From Gordonia tangerina (lineage in GTDB: Bacteria; Actinomycetota; Actinomycetes; Mycobacteriales; Mycobacteriaceae): 64,000 bases of DNA. The notes under the pieces are model-generated. The model had not been told where the DNA came from. It ran no database searches and saw only the letters and a program-made list of their open reading frames with translations. The stretch lies in contig NZ_JAKGCU010000002.1 in the NCBI RefSeq assembly GCF_021556435.1, forward strand, positions 62,001 through 126,000, given 5' to 3'. The translations under genes and the position numbers were made by a program. This document shows, in pieces, positions 43,662 to 51,111 of the stretch; the stretch's first letter is position 1; each line of letters opens with the position of its first letter.

Positions 43662-45322
43662 CCGGGCCCGCCGGATCGATGCCACGCGAACCGAGTGCGA
43701 TCGATCGCATCGCCGAGCAGTACCTATCGGATCTGACGGCCCAGGATCCGCTGTTCGCCACCGAGATCGGCGTGGCCGGGCACGATCACCTGTTGACCGA
43801 CTTCTCCCCCGCCGCCTGTGCCGCGCGCGCATCGTCGGCGCGGGCGACCGTCCACGCACTGGCCGAGGCCCATTGCGTGGACGATGTGGATCGGGTCACG
43901 GTCGCCACCATGTGTGCATCGTTGCGCCGCGAGATCGCCCTCGCCGAAGCCGGTGAACGTGTCGGAGACTGCAATGTGATCGCTTCGCCACTCCAGGCGG
44001 TCCGCGACATCTTCGACCTCATGCCCGCCGACACGCCGACGCAGCGCGACGTTTTCCTGGAGCGTCTGCGCGCGCTGCCGGAGTGTGTCGACACGATCAT
44101 CGACGGCCTGCGTCATCGGATCGCTCACGGCCCGCCGCTCGCCCAGAGGCAGGTCGAACTCGTTGCGGCACAGGCAAGCACCGCAGCCGACGCGATCGCC
44201 TCCAACACGGGTCCGCTCGCCGCCGACCCCCGCCTGCAGGGTCCGCTCGAGGTGGCGTTGAGTGACGCGCGGGTGGCGTTCGGGGCCCTCGTCGCGGTGC
44301 TGCGTGCGGAGGCCGCACCGTCGGCAACCGCGGTGGATGGGGTTGGGCGCGAACGATATCTGCGTTTTCTCCCGGCCTACCTCGGCGCCGACGTGGACCC
44401 GGACGAAGCGTATGCGTGGGCGACCGACCGACTGTCGGCGATCGTCGCCGAGCAGGCGGCGCTCGCCCACGACCTGTTGCCGGGTGCATCGGTCGCCGAG
44501 GCGATGGCCCATCTGGATACGCTGCCGCGCTATGCAGTTCACGATCGCCACGAATTCGTCGCGTGGATGCAGGAGTTATCCGATCGCGCAGTGGAGGGCC
44601 TGGCCGGAACACATTTCGACATCCCGGTGCGGTTGACCCGGCTGGAGTGTCGCCTGGCGCCTTCGTCGACCGGGATCATCTACTACACCCAGCCGAGTGC
44701 AGATTTGTCCCGCCCCGGGCGCATGTGGTGGTCGGTACCGCCGGAGCAGGAGGTGTTCCACACATGGCAGGAGACCACCACGGTCTTCCACGAGGGGGTT
44801 CCGGGGCATCATCTGCAACTCGGCGCTGCGATCGTCAGTGACGATCTCAACGCGTGGCGGAAACTGGCGTCGTTCACCTCGGGCCACGGCGAGGGTTGGG
44901 CTCTTTACGCTGAGCGACTGATGGCCGAACTCGGATGGCTCGACGATCCTGGCGATCGGATGGGCATGCTCGACTCGCAACGTCTGCGAGCGGCACGCGT
45001 GGTGGTGGACATCGGTGTGCACTGCAGGCTCCGCGCCCCCGCTGCGATGGGCGGCGGGACCTGGGACGCAGCCAAGGCCTGGCAGTTCCTCACCGATTCG
45101 GTGGCGATGGACCGTTCGGTGTTGCGTTTCGAACTGGACCGCTACCTGGGATGGCCCGGTCAGGCGCCGTCGTATGCGCTCGGACAGCGGGTATGGGAAG
45201 AGACCCGAACCGCAGCGCTCGCCACCCACCGCGACTGGACGCTGAGGGATTTCCATACTCGCGCACTGGCCCTCGGCGGAGTTTCCCTCGATGTGCTGGC
45301 CGGTGAACTCGCGTCGGGGTGA
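43658..45322 (+). CDS. DUF885 family protein, predicted metallopeptidase
   Basis: A 554-residue, mostly helical protein of the DUF885 family. The hallmark HEGVPGHHLQ begins at H378 and contains an HExxxH-like metal site, followed by SGHGEGWALYAERLM (Glu ligand) and RAARVVVDIGVH. Members are predicted zinc-dependent carboxypeptidase-like enzymes; activity is not shown by sequence alone. No signal peptide is evident, so likely cytoplasmic. It is translationally coupled to the upstream membrane metallopeptidase by ATGA and is convergent with the HNH gene, 10 bp apart. Confidence 0.9.
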   Translation: MTGPAGSMPREPSAIDRIAEQYLSDLTAQDPLFATEIGVAGHDHLLTDFSPAACAARASSARATVHALAEAHCVDDVDRVTVATMCASLRREIALAEAGERVGDCNVIASPLQAVRDIFDLMPADTPTQRDVFLERLRALPECVDTIIDGLRHRIAHGPPLAQRQVELVAAQASTAADAIASNTGPLAADPRLQGPLEVALSDARVAFGALVAVLRAEAAPSATAVDGVGRERYLRFLPAYLGADVDPDEAYAWATDRLSAIVAEQAALAHDLLPGASVAEAMAHLDTLPRYAVHDRHEFVAWMQELSDRAVEGLAGTHFDIPVRLTRLECRLAPSSTGIIYYTQPSADLSRPGRMWWSVPPEQEVFHTWQETTTVFHEGVPGHHLQLGAAIVSDDLNAWRKLASFTSGHGEGWALYAERLMAELGWLDDPGDRMGMLDSQRLRAARVVVDIGVHCRLRAPAAMGGGTWDAAKAWQFLTDSVAMDRSVLRFELDRYLGWPGQAPSYALGQRVWEETRTAALATHRDWTLRDFHTRALALGGVSLDVLAGELASG

Positions 45323-45332
45323 GCTCCCGCTG

Positions 45333-47228
45333 TCATCTGGGGTAGGTGACGATGACCTGTCCGGTGCGCGCGTTGCGCCAGGAGATGGTGCGGTCGGTGT
45401 GCATGGTCGGTATCCACGGCCCGTCATGCTTACGGTCGTGGTCGGGGCGGCACAGCGGTGCGAGGTTGAACGCCACGGTCCAGCCACCGGCCACCGGGTC
45501 GGCATGGCAGAACTTGAGCAGGTGGTCGAGTTCGCACTCCTCAGACGGGCGACCGCAGTAGGGATAACGGCAGCGCCGGTCCAGTTGGATGATCTCCGCC
45601 CGCAACGCGGCTGACGGCCTGTAGGTCAGCGCCCCCGGTGGTGGGGCGGCGAACCCACCGTGCCCGGTCAGGTCGATCGGTGGGGCTGGTGCGCGGTTGC
45701 CGAAGATGATCAACCCGCTGGCGGTGCGGGTGTCACTCGGTCGGGCGGTGATGGTGGTGGCGTGTGGTGCGATCCGCGCGGCGTGGGCCGGGTCGATGGC
45801 GCCGTAGCCCATCAGGCGGGTCGGGTCGAGACCGGTGGGGTCGTGGAGCAGCGTCAGGCCGGGCACGACGAGGTCGGAGTCGGGGTCCGGTTCGGGGTCG
45901 TGGGCTGGTTCCGCATCGGCCACGTCGGCGTCGTGCTCGGCAGGTGGTGCGGTGATGAACTCTCGTCGCGGTTCCGGGGAGGGCGCGACATCCTGAGCGG
46001 GGTCGACGTCCGAGTCGATGTCGTCGTTGATGTCGGCGAGGGTGATTGGCTGTTCTTCGGCCGCATCAGGCCCGCCCCGCGCGGGTTCGTCGGGGGTCTC
46101 GACGGCTGTGTCGACGCCGTCAGCCGTGCTGGTGTCGACCGACGAGTCGCGGACATTGTCGGTGACCGAACTCGGGGTGGCATCCGTGGCCTGCGCCCGG
46201 TTGCTGGTGCGGGTCTGCGTGGCGGGGCAGGTGTCATCGCCGCAGTGGCAGCGCAGCTTCGCGCCGGGAGCCTTGATGATCTCGGCGAACGCGGCCACAC
46301 GTTGGGCTTTGATGCTGCGCCCATCACGACGACACACCCGTCGGCTGATCAAGGCGCTGATGCGGTCACGCAGGTGCACGCCGTGTTCGGCGGGGATGCA
46401 GGCATCGACGGTCATGTGCCCGAACGCTTCGGCACCGATCGTCACATCCCCAAACAAGTCGGCGATGTCATCGCGGGTCTCGGCCGCCCGATCCGGATCA
46501 AGACTGATGATGATCGCGTCGAGATCATCTCGCAGCGCAGTGTCGGTGGTGGGTCGGCTGGCCAGATCGAGCACCACATCATCGAAATCCCACGGCTCAT
46601 CATCGGGATCGTCGGTGGTGAGATCGTCGGTGGCGGCAGGGTCAGTCTCGGCCGCAGCGCTATCAGTGTCGTCGGTGCCCTCACCGTCTGTGCCGGCGTC
46701 GTCGCTGTCGGCGTCGAGGTCGGCCTCCGGGTCGTCGAGGTCGAGGGTGAGTTCCTCCTCGACATCCTTGCTGTCGGGTTCGTCGGTGTGGGCGTTGTCG
46801 GCGAGGTCTGCCAGTCGCTCCCGCAGGTCGCCGGTGGGCCCGGTGGCGGCGCCGCGGATGGCCACACCCAGCCGGTGGGGCCTCAAATCGCCGGCACGGA
46901 AGGCATCACGGATCTTGGGGTGCTCGTCGAGCAATTCATCGAGACCGACCCATTCACCGGCTGTGCGTCTAGAAATACCCAACTGCAGCGAGATTTCGCC
47001 TTTCGCGGCCTTGTCCGCGGCATTGCGGACCCGGTTCGGAACGAAATCGTTGTACCCGGCCAGACGATCGTTGTAAGTGGATTGCCCGATCTGACGGGCA
47101 ATCTGCATCGCGATTGCCTGGGCTTGATTACTCAACCGCAACAGATCGCGACCGTACTGCGCCAACTCATCGAGACTGCTGGAAGCCAACAGAGCGTCGT
47201 CGGCAGCACGGTCGGTGAACGTGAACAC
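45333..47228 (-). CDS. DUF222 / HNH endonuclease (13E12-repeat-like) protein
   Basis: A 631-residue protein of the DUF222-HNH family that includes the mycobacterial REP13E12 proteins. DUF222 (1-330) includes RVRNAADKAAKGEISLQLGISRR and the DACIPAEHGVHLRDRISALI part. It is interrupted at about 140-225 by a very acidic, Asp/Thr-rich insert. A second disordered segment (345-450) precedes the C-terminal HNH domain (553-601) with RRCRYPYCGRPSEECELDH and LAPLCRPDHDRKH, giving four Cys for zinc and the catalytic HH/N. GTG start with AAGGAG six bases upstream. Function is not established; likely a DNA nuclease. Its promoter region is unusual (see 47298-47645). No such gene occurs here in M. tuberculosis, so it looks inserted. 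Confidence 0.9.
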   Translation of the reverse strand: MFTFTDRAADDALLASSSLDELAQYGRDLLRLSNQAQAIAMQIARQIGQSTYNDRLAGYNDFVPNRVRNAADKAAKGEISLQLGISRRTAGEWVGLDELLDEHPKIRDAFRAGDLRPHRLGVAIRGAATGPTGDLRERLADLADNAHTDEPDSKDVEEELTLDLDDPEADLDADSDDAGTDGEGTDDTDSAAAETDPAATDDLTTDDPDDEPWDFDDVVLDLASRPTTDTALRDDLDAIIISLDPDRAAETRDDIADLFGDVTIGAEAFGHMTVDACIPAEHGVHLRDRISALISRRVCRRDGRSIKAQRVAAFAEIIKAPGAKLRCHCGDDTCPATQTRTSNRAQATDATPSSVTDNVRDSSVDTSTADGVDTAVETPDEPARGGPDAAEEQPITLADINDDIDSDVDPAQDVAPSPEPRREFITAPPAEHDADVADAEPAHDPEPDPDSDLVVPGLTLLHDPTGLDPTRLMGYGAIDPAHAARIAPHATTITARPSDTRTASGLIIFGNRAPAPPIDLTGHGGFAAPPPGALTYRPSAALRAEIIQLDRRCRYPYCGRPSEECELDHLLKFCHADPVAGGWTVAFNLAPLCRPDHDRKHDGPWIPTMHTDRTISWRNARTGQVIVTYPR

Positions 47229-47297
47229 GAAACGCTCCTTTCCAGCGAAGACGGCCTCTGAGGTCGGGATGGATTGGTGGGGAATCGAACTGCTAGC

Positions 47298-47320
47298 AGA
47301 CTATCGGGTGGGTCTGACAA
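47298..47320 (-). promoter_or_regulatory. PafBC-type promoter motif, copy 1 (nearest the HNH gene)
   Basis: On the minus strand TTGTCA (47315-47320), GAC, eight bases, then TAGTCT (47298-47303). This fits the mycobacterial RecA-independent DNA damage promoter TTGTCRGTG-N8-TAnnnT at the TTGTCR, spacing and TAnnnT positions; the GTG triplet is GAC. The transcript would begin about 60 bases before the HNH GTG. Confidence 0.65.
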
Positions 47321-47376
47321 CTTTTGGTGCGCTACGGGTGGGGTGTGGATGGATCTTTCGGTGAGGTTCTGGGTTC

Positions 47377-47399
47377 AGGATATCGGCAGGGTGTGACAA
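47377..47399 (-). promoter_or_regulatory. PafBC-type promoter motif, copy 2
   Basis: TTGTCA (47394-47399), CAC, eight bases, TATCCT (47377-47382) on the minus strand; same 11-base separation as copy 1. Confidence 0.55.
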
Positions 47400-47430
47400 C
47401 TTCGTGTGCGTGAGAGTGGTTGCGTGGGTG

Positions 47431-47476
47431 GACCCTTCGTGACGCGGCCTAGCAAGCTCGGACGCTCCTCAGGGAT
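47431..47476. repeat. Dispersed intergenic repeat, copy A
   Basis: Begins GACCCTTCGTGACGCGGCC and ends CGCTCCTCAGGGAT. Shared ends with copies at 47677 and 51024: CCCTTCGTGAC on the left and CGCTCCTC(A/G)GGG on the right around a variable GC-rich centre. Confidence 0.7.
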
Positions 47477-47543
47477 CCGGGTGCGGCGTCTATCTCGGTT
47501 ACCTGAAGGGCGGGAGTCGTTGGCGGGGAATCGGACTGGTATC

Positions 47544-47566
47544 AGACTATCGGTCAGGTCTGACAA
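47544..47566 (-). promoter_or_regulatory. PafBC-type promoter motif, copy 3
   Basis: TTGTCA (47561-47566), GAC, eight bases, TAGTCT (47544-47549) on the minus strand, the 246-bp counterpart of copy 1. Confidence 0.5.
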
Positions 47567-47622
47567 CTTCGGGGTGCTGCGGGTGGGGTGCGAATGGACG
47601 TGTTCGGCGAGCTGTTGGGTTC

Positions 47623-47645
47623 AGGATATCGGCGGGATGTGACAA
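47623..47645 (-). promoter_or_regulatory. PafBC-type promoter motif, copy 4
   Basis: TTGTCA (47640-47645), CAT, eight bases, TATCCT (47623-47628) on the minus strand, the counterpart of copy 2. Confidence 0.5.
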
Positions 47646-47676
47646 CTCTTGGTGAGTGAGTGTGGTTGCGTGGGTG

Positions 47677-47722
47677 GACCCTTCGTGACGCGGCCCCGCA
47701 AGCTCGGACGCTCCTCGGGGAA
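47677..47722. repeat. Dispersed intergenic repeat, copy B
   Basis: Same element as copy A with a few changes (ending CTCCTCGGGGAA); lies in the second unit of the 246-bp duplication, so it probably arose by that duplication. Confidence 0.7.
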
Positions 47723-47805
47723 CAGGGGTGACGTGGGGATACGAAGGGGTCCGGGCGCTGCCAACACGGTGACCGAACTCAACCGAACTCGTCCACAACG
47801 CACAC

Positions 47806-47838
47806 GGGCCACGACGAGAGCGTTCATCGTCGTGGCCC
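47806..47838 (-). terminator. hisS terminator hairpin
   Basis: A perfect 12-bp stem, GGGCCACGACGA/TCGTCGTGGCCC, with a 9-base loop, 16 bases past the hisS stop. It lacks a long T tract, as is common in high-GC Actinobacteria. Strongest hairpin seen in an intergenic region of this window. Confidence 0.7.
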
Positions 47839-47854
47839 ATCGAGGGTGCGGTGA

Positions 47855-49120
47855 CTAGCTGAGGATCGAAAGCACCTCGTCCACAATGGAATCCAGCGAG
47901 ACCTTGCGCTGCTCACCGTTCGACAGATCTTTCACCTCGACCTGGCGATCGGCCAGTTCCCGGTCGCCGAGAACAAGGGCGAGGCGGGCACCGGAACGGT
48001 CGGCAGCCTTCATCGCACCCTTGAGCCCCCGGTCACCATAAGCCAGATCGACCGCGATCCCGGCGGCGCGCAGTTGTCCGGCGACACCGACCAATTCAGC
48101 CTTGGCGTCCGAACCGAGCGGCACTCCGAACACCCGACACCGTGCGACATCGGCGTGCGCCACGCCTTCGGCTTCCATCGCCAGCATCGTGCGGTCGACA
48201 CCGAGTCCGAAGCCGATCCCGGAAAGGTCCTGTTTGCCGCCGATCTGCTGCATCAGGCCGTCGTATCGGCCTCCCCCACCGATACCCGACTGGGCACCGA
48301 GTCCGTCGTGTACGAATTCGAAGGTGGTCTTCGTGTAGTAGTCGAGTCCCCGCACCAGACGCGGATTGAGTTCGTACGGCACGCCCAGCCGCTTCAGGTG
48401 GGTGAGAACCAGATCGAAATGCGCACGCGCATCATCGGAGAGATAGTCGATGAGCAGCGGCGCGTCCGCCGTCGCCTCCTTCACCTCGGGGCGTTTGTCG
48501 TCGAGCACGCGCAGCGGGTTGATCTCTGCGCGGCGCCGGGTGGCCTCGTCGAGGTCGAGGCCGAACAAGAACTGCTGCAGGGCCTCCCGATACGGGCCGC
48601 GACTGGCGGCGTCACCCAGCGAGGTGATCTCCAGGCGGAATCCGGAGAGCCCCAGACGCCGGTAGCCCTCGTCGGCGACGGCGATCACCTCCGCATCGAG
48701 CGCGGGGTCGTCGACACCGATCGCCTCCACGCCGACCTGCTGCAGTTGGCGATACCGACCCGTCTGCGGCTTCTCGTAGCGGAAGAAGGGGCCCGCGTAG
48801 CACAGCTTTACCGGCAGCTGCCCCCGATCGAGCCCGTGTTGGATGACGGCGCGCATCACACCGGCCGTGCCCTCGGGGCGCAGCGTCACCGACCGATCTC
48901 CACGATCGGCGAAGGTATACATCTCCTTGCTCACCACGTCGGTGGACTCTCCGACGCCCCGAGCGAACAGCGCGGTGTCCTCGAAGATCGGCAACTCGAT
49001 GTGTCCGTAGCCGGCGCGATGCGCGGCGTCGGTCAGGGTGTCACGAACTCGGCGGAAGTCCGCGGAGGCCGGGGGAAAATAGTCCGGTATCCCCCGCGGA
49101 GCGGCAAATTCGGCGCTCAC
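47855..49120 (-). CDS. hisS: Histidyl-tRNA synthetase
   Basis: Class II synthetase charging tRNA(His). The 421 residues have motif 1 near the N-terminus, motif 2 [22 protein letters not shown], the histidine signatures [15 protein letters not shown] (HisA-type) and [15 protein letters not shown], motif 3 [15 protein letters not shown] and a C-terminal anticodon-binding domain ending [18 protein letters not shown] start overlaps the upstream MBL gene's stop (GTGA). The promoter is therefore probably upstream of the MBL hydrolase. Confidence 0.97.
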   Translation of the reverse strand: MSAEFAAPRGIPDYFPPASADFRRVRDTLTDAAHRAGYGHIELPIFEDTALFARGVGESTDVVSKEMYTFADRGDRSVTLRPEGTAGVMRAVIQHGLDRGQLPVKLCYAGPFFRYEKPQTGRYRQLQQVGVEAIGVDDPALDAEVIAVADEGYRRLGLSGFRLEITSLGDAASRGPYREALQQFLFGLDLDEATRRRAEINPLRVLDDKRPEVKEATADAPLLIDYLSDDARAHFDLVLTHLKRLGVPYELNPRLVRGLDYYTKTTFEFVHDGLGAQSGIGGGGRYDGLMQQIGGKQDLSGIGFGLGVDRTMLAMEAEGVAHADVARCRVFGVPLGSDAKAELVGVAGQLRAAGIAVDLAYGDRGLKGAMKAADRSGARLALVLGDRELADRQVEVKDLSNGEQRKVSLDSIVDEVLSILS

Positions 49121-49860
49121 AGTCCGAAACGTCCCTTCTTGGGTGTGGAATCCCCGCGCCCGGGCAGGTCGACGAGGAATGGGTTGCCAGCGCGTTCGGC
49201 ACCGATCGAGGTCTGTGGGCCGTGCCCCGGAAGCACCTGGGTGTGATCGGGCAACGGCATCAGTTTGGCGGCGATCGAGTCGAGCAACTGCTGATGGTCA
49301 CCGCCTGGTAGGTCGGTTCGACCTATGGAACCGGCAAACAGGACATCTCCCGAGAAACACACGGGTACGACCTCGGGGACGGAATCGTCGCCCTCGGCGG
49401 TGTCTGCTTCCACCGGCACCTCGATGCCGAGCAACACCGATCCCCGGGTGTGCCCCGGAGCGAGGTCGACAGTGATCCGGATACCGGCCAGCTCCACGTC
49501 CTCATCGTCGGCGAACTCGACCACCTTCTCCGGCTCGCGAAACTCCATCGAACCGATCAGGCCACCGAGGGCCTGCCCCAACCCCATACCGGGGTCGGTC
49601 AGCATCGGCCGATCTGCCGGATGGATATACGCCGGAATGGAGAACTCGTCGCACAGTTCGGTGGCATTCCAGGTGTGATCGAGGTGCCCGTGCGTCAGCA
49701 ACACCGCGACCGGCGTCAGATCGTGCTCGGCGAGCAGTTCACGAACTCGGACCGCGGCGTCCTGGCCCGGATCGACAATGACCGCCTCTGAGCCCGCCTC
49801 ATTGGCGAGGAGATAGCAGTTCGTCTGGAACATTCCGGCCGGAAATCCGGTGATCAGCAT
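49117..49860 (-). CDS. MBL-fold metallo-hydrolase (glyoxalase II-like)
   Basis: A 247-residue metallo-beta-lactamase-fold hydrolase. The metal motif is [12 protein letters not shown] (HxHxDH), with further ligands in [31 protein letters not shown] and the C-terminal [14 protein letters not shown]. The pattern and length fit the hydroxyacylglutathione hydrolase-like group (Rv2581c). The true substrate is unknown because Actinobacteria use mycothiol, not glutathione. ATG at 49860 was chosen; the open frame to 50301 overlaps ppiB. Coupled to hisS by a 4-bp overlap. Confidence 0.9.
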   Translation of the reverse strand: MLITGFPAGMFQTNCYLLANEAGSEAVIVDPGQDAAVRVRELLAEHDLTPVAVLLTHGHLDHTWNATELCDEFSIPAYIHPADRPMLTDPGMGLGQALGGLIGSMEFREPEKVVEFADDEDVELAGIRITVDLAPGHTRGSVLLGIEVPVEADTAEGDDSVPEVVPVCFSGDVLFAGSIGRTDLPGGDHQQLLDSIAAKLMPLPDHTQVLPGHGPQTSIGAERAGNPFLVDLPGRGDSTPKKGRFGL

Positions 49861-49970
49861 CTGTCCATTGTGACAAACGGCTCGGCACCTCCACCCGCGA
49901 CGGTCACGCTCGGAGAATCCGCCGGTTCCGCATGCTCGATTCGCCCCGACCATGGAACTCTCAGGTTCAG

Positions 49971-49998
49971 CTGGCACACTGGCCTGTCGATGTAGCAT
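49971..49998 (+). promoter_or_regulatory. Candidate ppiB promoter
   Basis: CTGGCA (49971-49976) and TAGCAT (49993-49998) 16 bases apart in the 229-bp divergent gap between the MBL gene and ppiB, about 92 bases before the ppiB start. Pattern match only. Confidence 0.35.
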
Positions 49999-50089
49999 CA
50001 GCGCCGATTCACGTGCCGCCCGACCGCACGTACGCCCATGCCATCCCCCGGGGGAGCCACGGCACACGACTTCAGGAGGACCCAACCGC

Positions 50090-51025
50090 GTGTCAAGCAA
50101 CGAGGAACGCCGCGAAGCCGCCAAGCGCAAGCTCGAGGAGCGCCTCGAGCGGGAGCGGCAGGAGAAGCGGCGGCGCAAGATCATCATCGCCTCCGTATCG
50201 ACCGTGGTCGTCGTCGCCATCGTGGCCACTGCCACCACGTTGATCGTCAAGAAGGTGCTCGACGATCGCGAGGCAGCCCGCTGGACCGCATGCTCGTACA
50301 CCGACCAACCCAGTCGCTTCGACGAACTCCCCGACGAGGTACCGGCAGAGGTCCCTGCCGAACAGAGAGCACAGGCCCAGGCCTACCTCGATGAAATGCG
50401 TGCCGGCGAGTCCAAACAGCGCACCGCCCCCAAGCCCGACGAGAAGCAACTCAAGGAGGGCACCGCGAACCTGGTGCTCGACACCAACCAGGGCGCAGTT
50501 CCCATCACCCTGGACCGCACGGGCGCGCCATGCAACACCGGCGCGGTGATCTCGCTGGCCGAGAACGATTTCTACAACGACACCCCCTGCCACCGACTGA
50601 CCAACAGCGAGTCGCTCAAGGTGTTGCAGTGCGGCGACCCCACCGGTACCGGTGCCGGTGGTCCGGGATGGTCGAGCCCCGACGAGTTGCCCACCGACCT
50701 GAAGCCGGCCGGTGAGCCCGACCCCATGTCGGGAACCGCTCCGGTCATCTACCCGCGTGGCACAGTGGCGATCGCCAACAGCAACAACCCGCAAAGCGGT
50801 CAGACCGACACCGGTTCGAGCCAGGTCTTCCTGGTGCTCCAGGACAGCCAGTTGGCGGCGAACTACTCCGTGGTGGGCCAGGTCGACCCTGACGGCCTCA
50901 CGGTGCTCGACAAGATCGCGGCCAACGGCCTGACGCCGGGGCCGAACGGCAGCGCCGAGGACGGCAAGCCGAAGCAGCCGGTGGAAATCACCTCCGCGAC
51001 TGTTGATTCGGGCAATCAGGACTGA
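50090..51025 (+). CDS. ppiB: Membrane-anchored cyclophilin-type peptidyl-prolyl isomerase
   Basis: A 311-residue protein with a charged cytoplasmic N-terminus of about 30 residues (heptad-like KLEERLERERQEKRRRK), a membrane helix (about 25-50) and an extracytoplasmic cyclophilin domain. That domain holds ANLVLDTNQGAVPITLDR, DTPCHRLTNSESLKVLQCGD, GTVAIANSNNPQSGQTDTGSS, SQVFLVLQDS and YSVVGQVDPDGLTVLDKIA. The catalytic Arg is at the CHRLT motif and the Phe in SQVFL. Start is the GTG at 50090 with AGGAGGA upstream. In the same place as Rv2582. Probably assists folding of exported proteins. Confidence 0.93.
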   Translation: MSSNEERREAAKRKLEERLERERQEKRRRKIIIASVSTVVVVAIVATATTLIVKKVLDDREAARWTACSYTDQPSRFDELPDEVPAEVPAEQRAQAQAYLDEMRAGESKQRTAPKPDEKQLKEGTANLVLDTNQGAVPITLDRTGAPCNTGAVISLAENDFYNDTPCHRLTNSESLKVLQCGDPTGTGAGGPGWSSPDELPTDLKPAGEPDPMSGTAPVIYPRGTVAIANSNNPQSGQTDTGSSQVFLVLQDSQLAANYSVVGQVDPDGLTVLDKIAANGLTPGPNGSAEDGKPKQPVEITSATVDSGNQD

Positions 51026-51065
51026 CCCTTCGTGACACTCGGCTAGCGCCTCGCTCCTCAGGGCT
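51024..51065. repeat. Dispersed intergenic repeat, copy C
   Basis: GACCCTTCGTGACACTCGG ... CTCGCTCCTCAGGGCT overlaps the ppiB stop codon and fills most of the ppiB-relA gap. It is shorter than copies A and B but shares their ends. Confidence 0.6.
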
Positions 51066-51111
51066 CAGGCGGCCGAGGTCACGCTGCTCAGGCTCAGGCG
51101 GCTGAGGTCAC
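51062..51111. repeat. 21-bp direct repeat at the relA 3' end
   Basis: A 21-base sequence beginning GGCTCAGGCGGC occurs at 51062-51082 and 51091-51111 with one mismatch. The second copy contains the relA stop codon and its last four codons; the first is just downstream of relA. Confidence 0.8.

Larger units (their letters stand above)
47265..47730. repeat. Imperfect 246-bp tandem duplication upstream of the HNH gene
   Basis: Two copies with a constant 246-bp offset: GGGGAATCG at 47279/47525, TGACAACTT at 47315/47561 and 47394/47640, GGGTTCAGGA at 47371/47617, GACCCTTCGTGACGCGGCC at 47431/47677. Copies differ at many positions, so the duplication is not recent. Within each copy the TGACAAC-containing part is itself doubled at a 79-bp offset. 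Together with flanks this is the 626-bp gene-free stretch between the HNH gene and hisS; short open frames here are repeat translations, not genes. Confidence 0.9.

Noticed and set aside
47275..47300. tRNA 3' end or attachment site at the GGGGAATCGAACTGC word near the HNH gene
   Set aside because: The reverse complement resembles a T-loop, but T-stem pairing fails, no cloverleaf can be built, and the word recurs with changes as part of the 246-bp repeat.
47300..47660. CRISPR-like array from the four TGACAACTT words
   Set aside because: Only four short diverged repeats at alternating 79/167-bp spacing, no cas genes; the words fit promoter elements better.
45333..47730. Insertion sequence or homing element around the HNH gene
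   Set aside because: No transposase or recombinase gene, no terminal inverted repeats flanking the gene on both sides, and the direct repeats are only on the upstream side.
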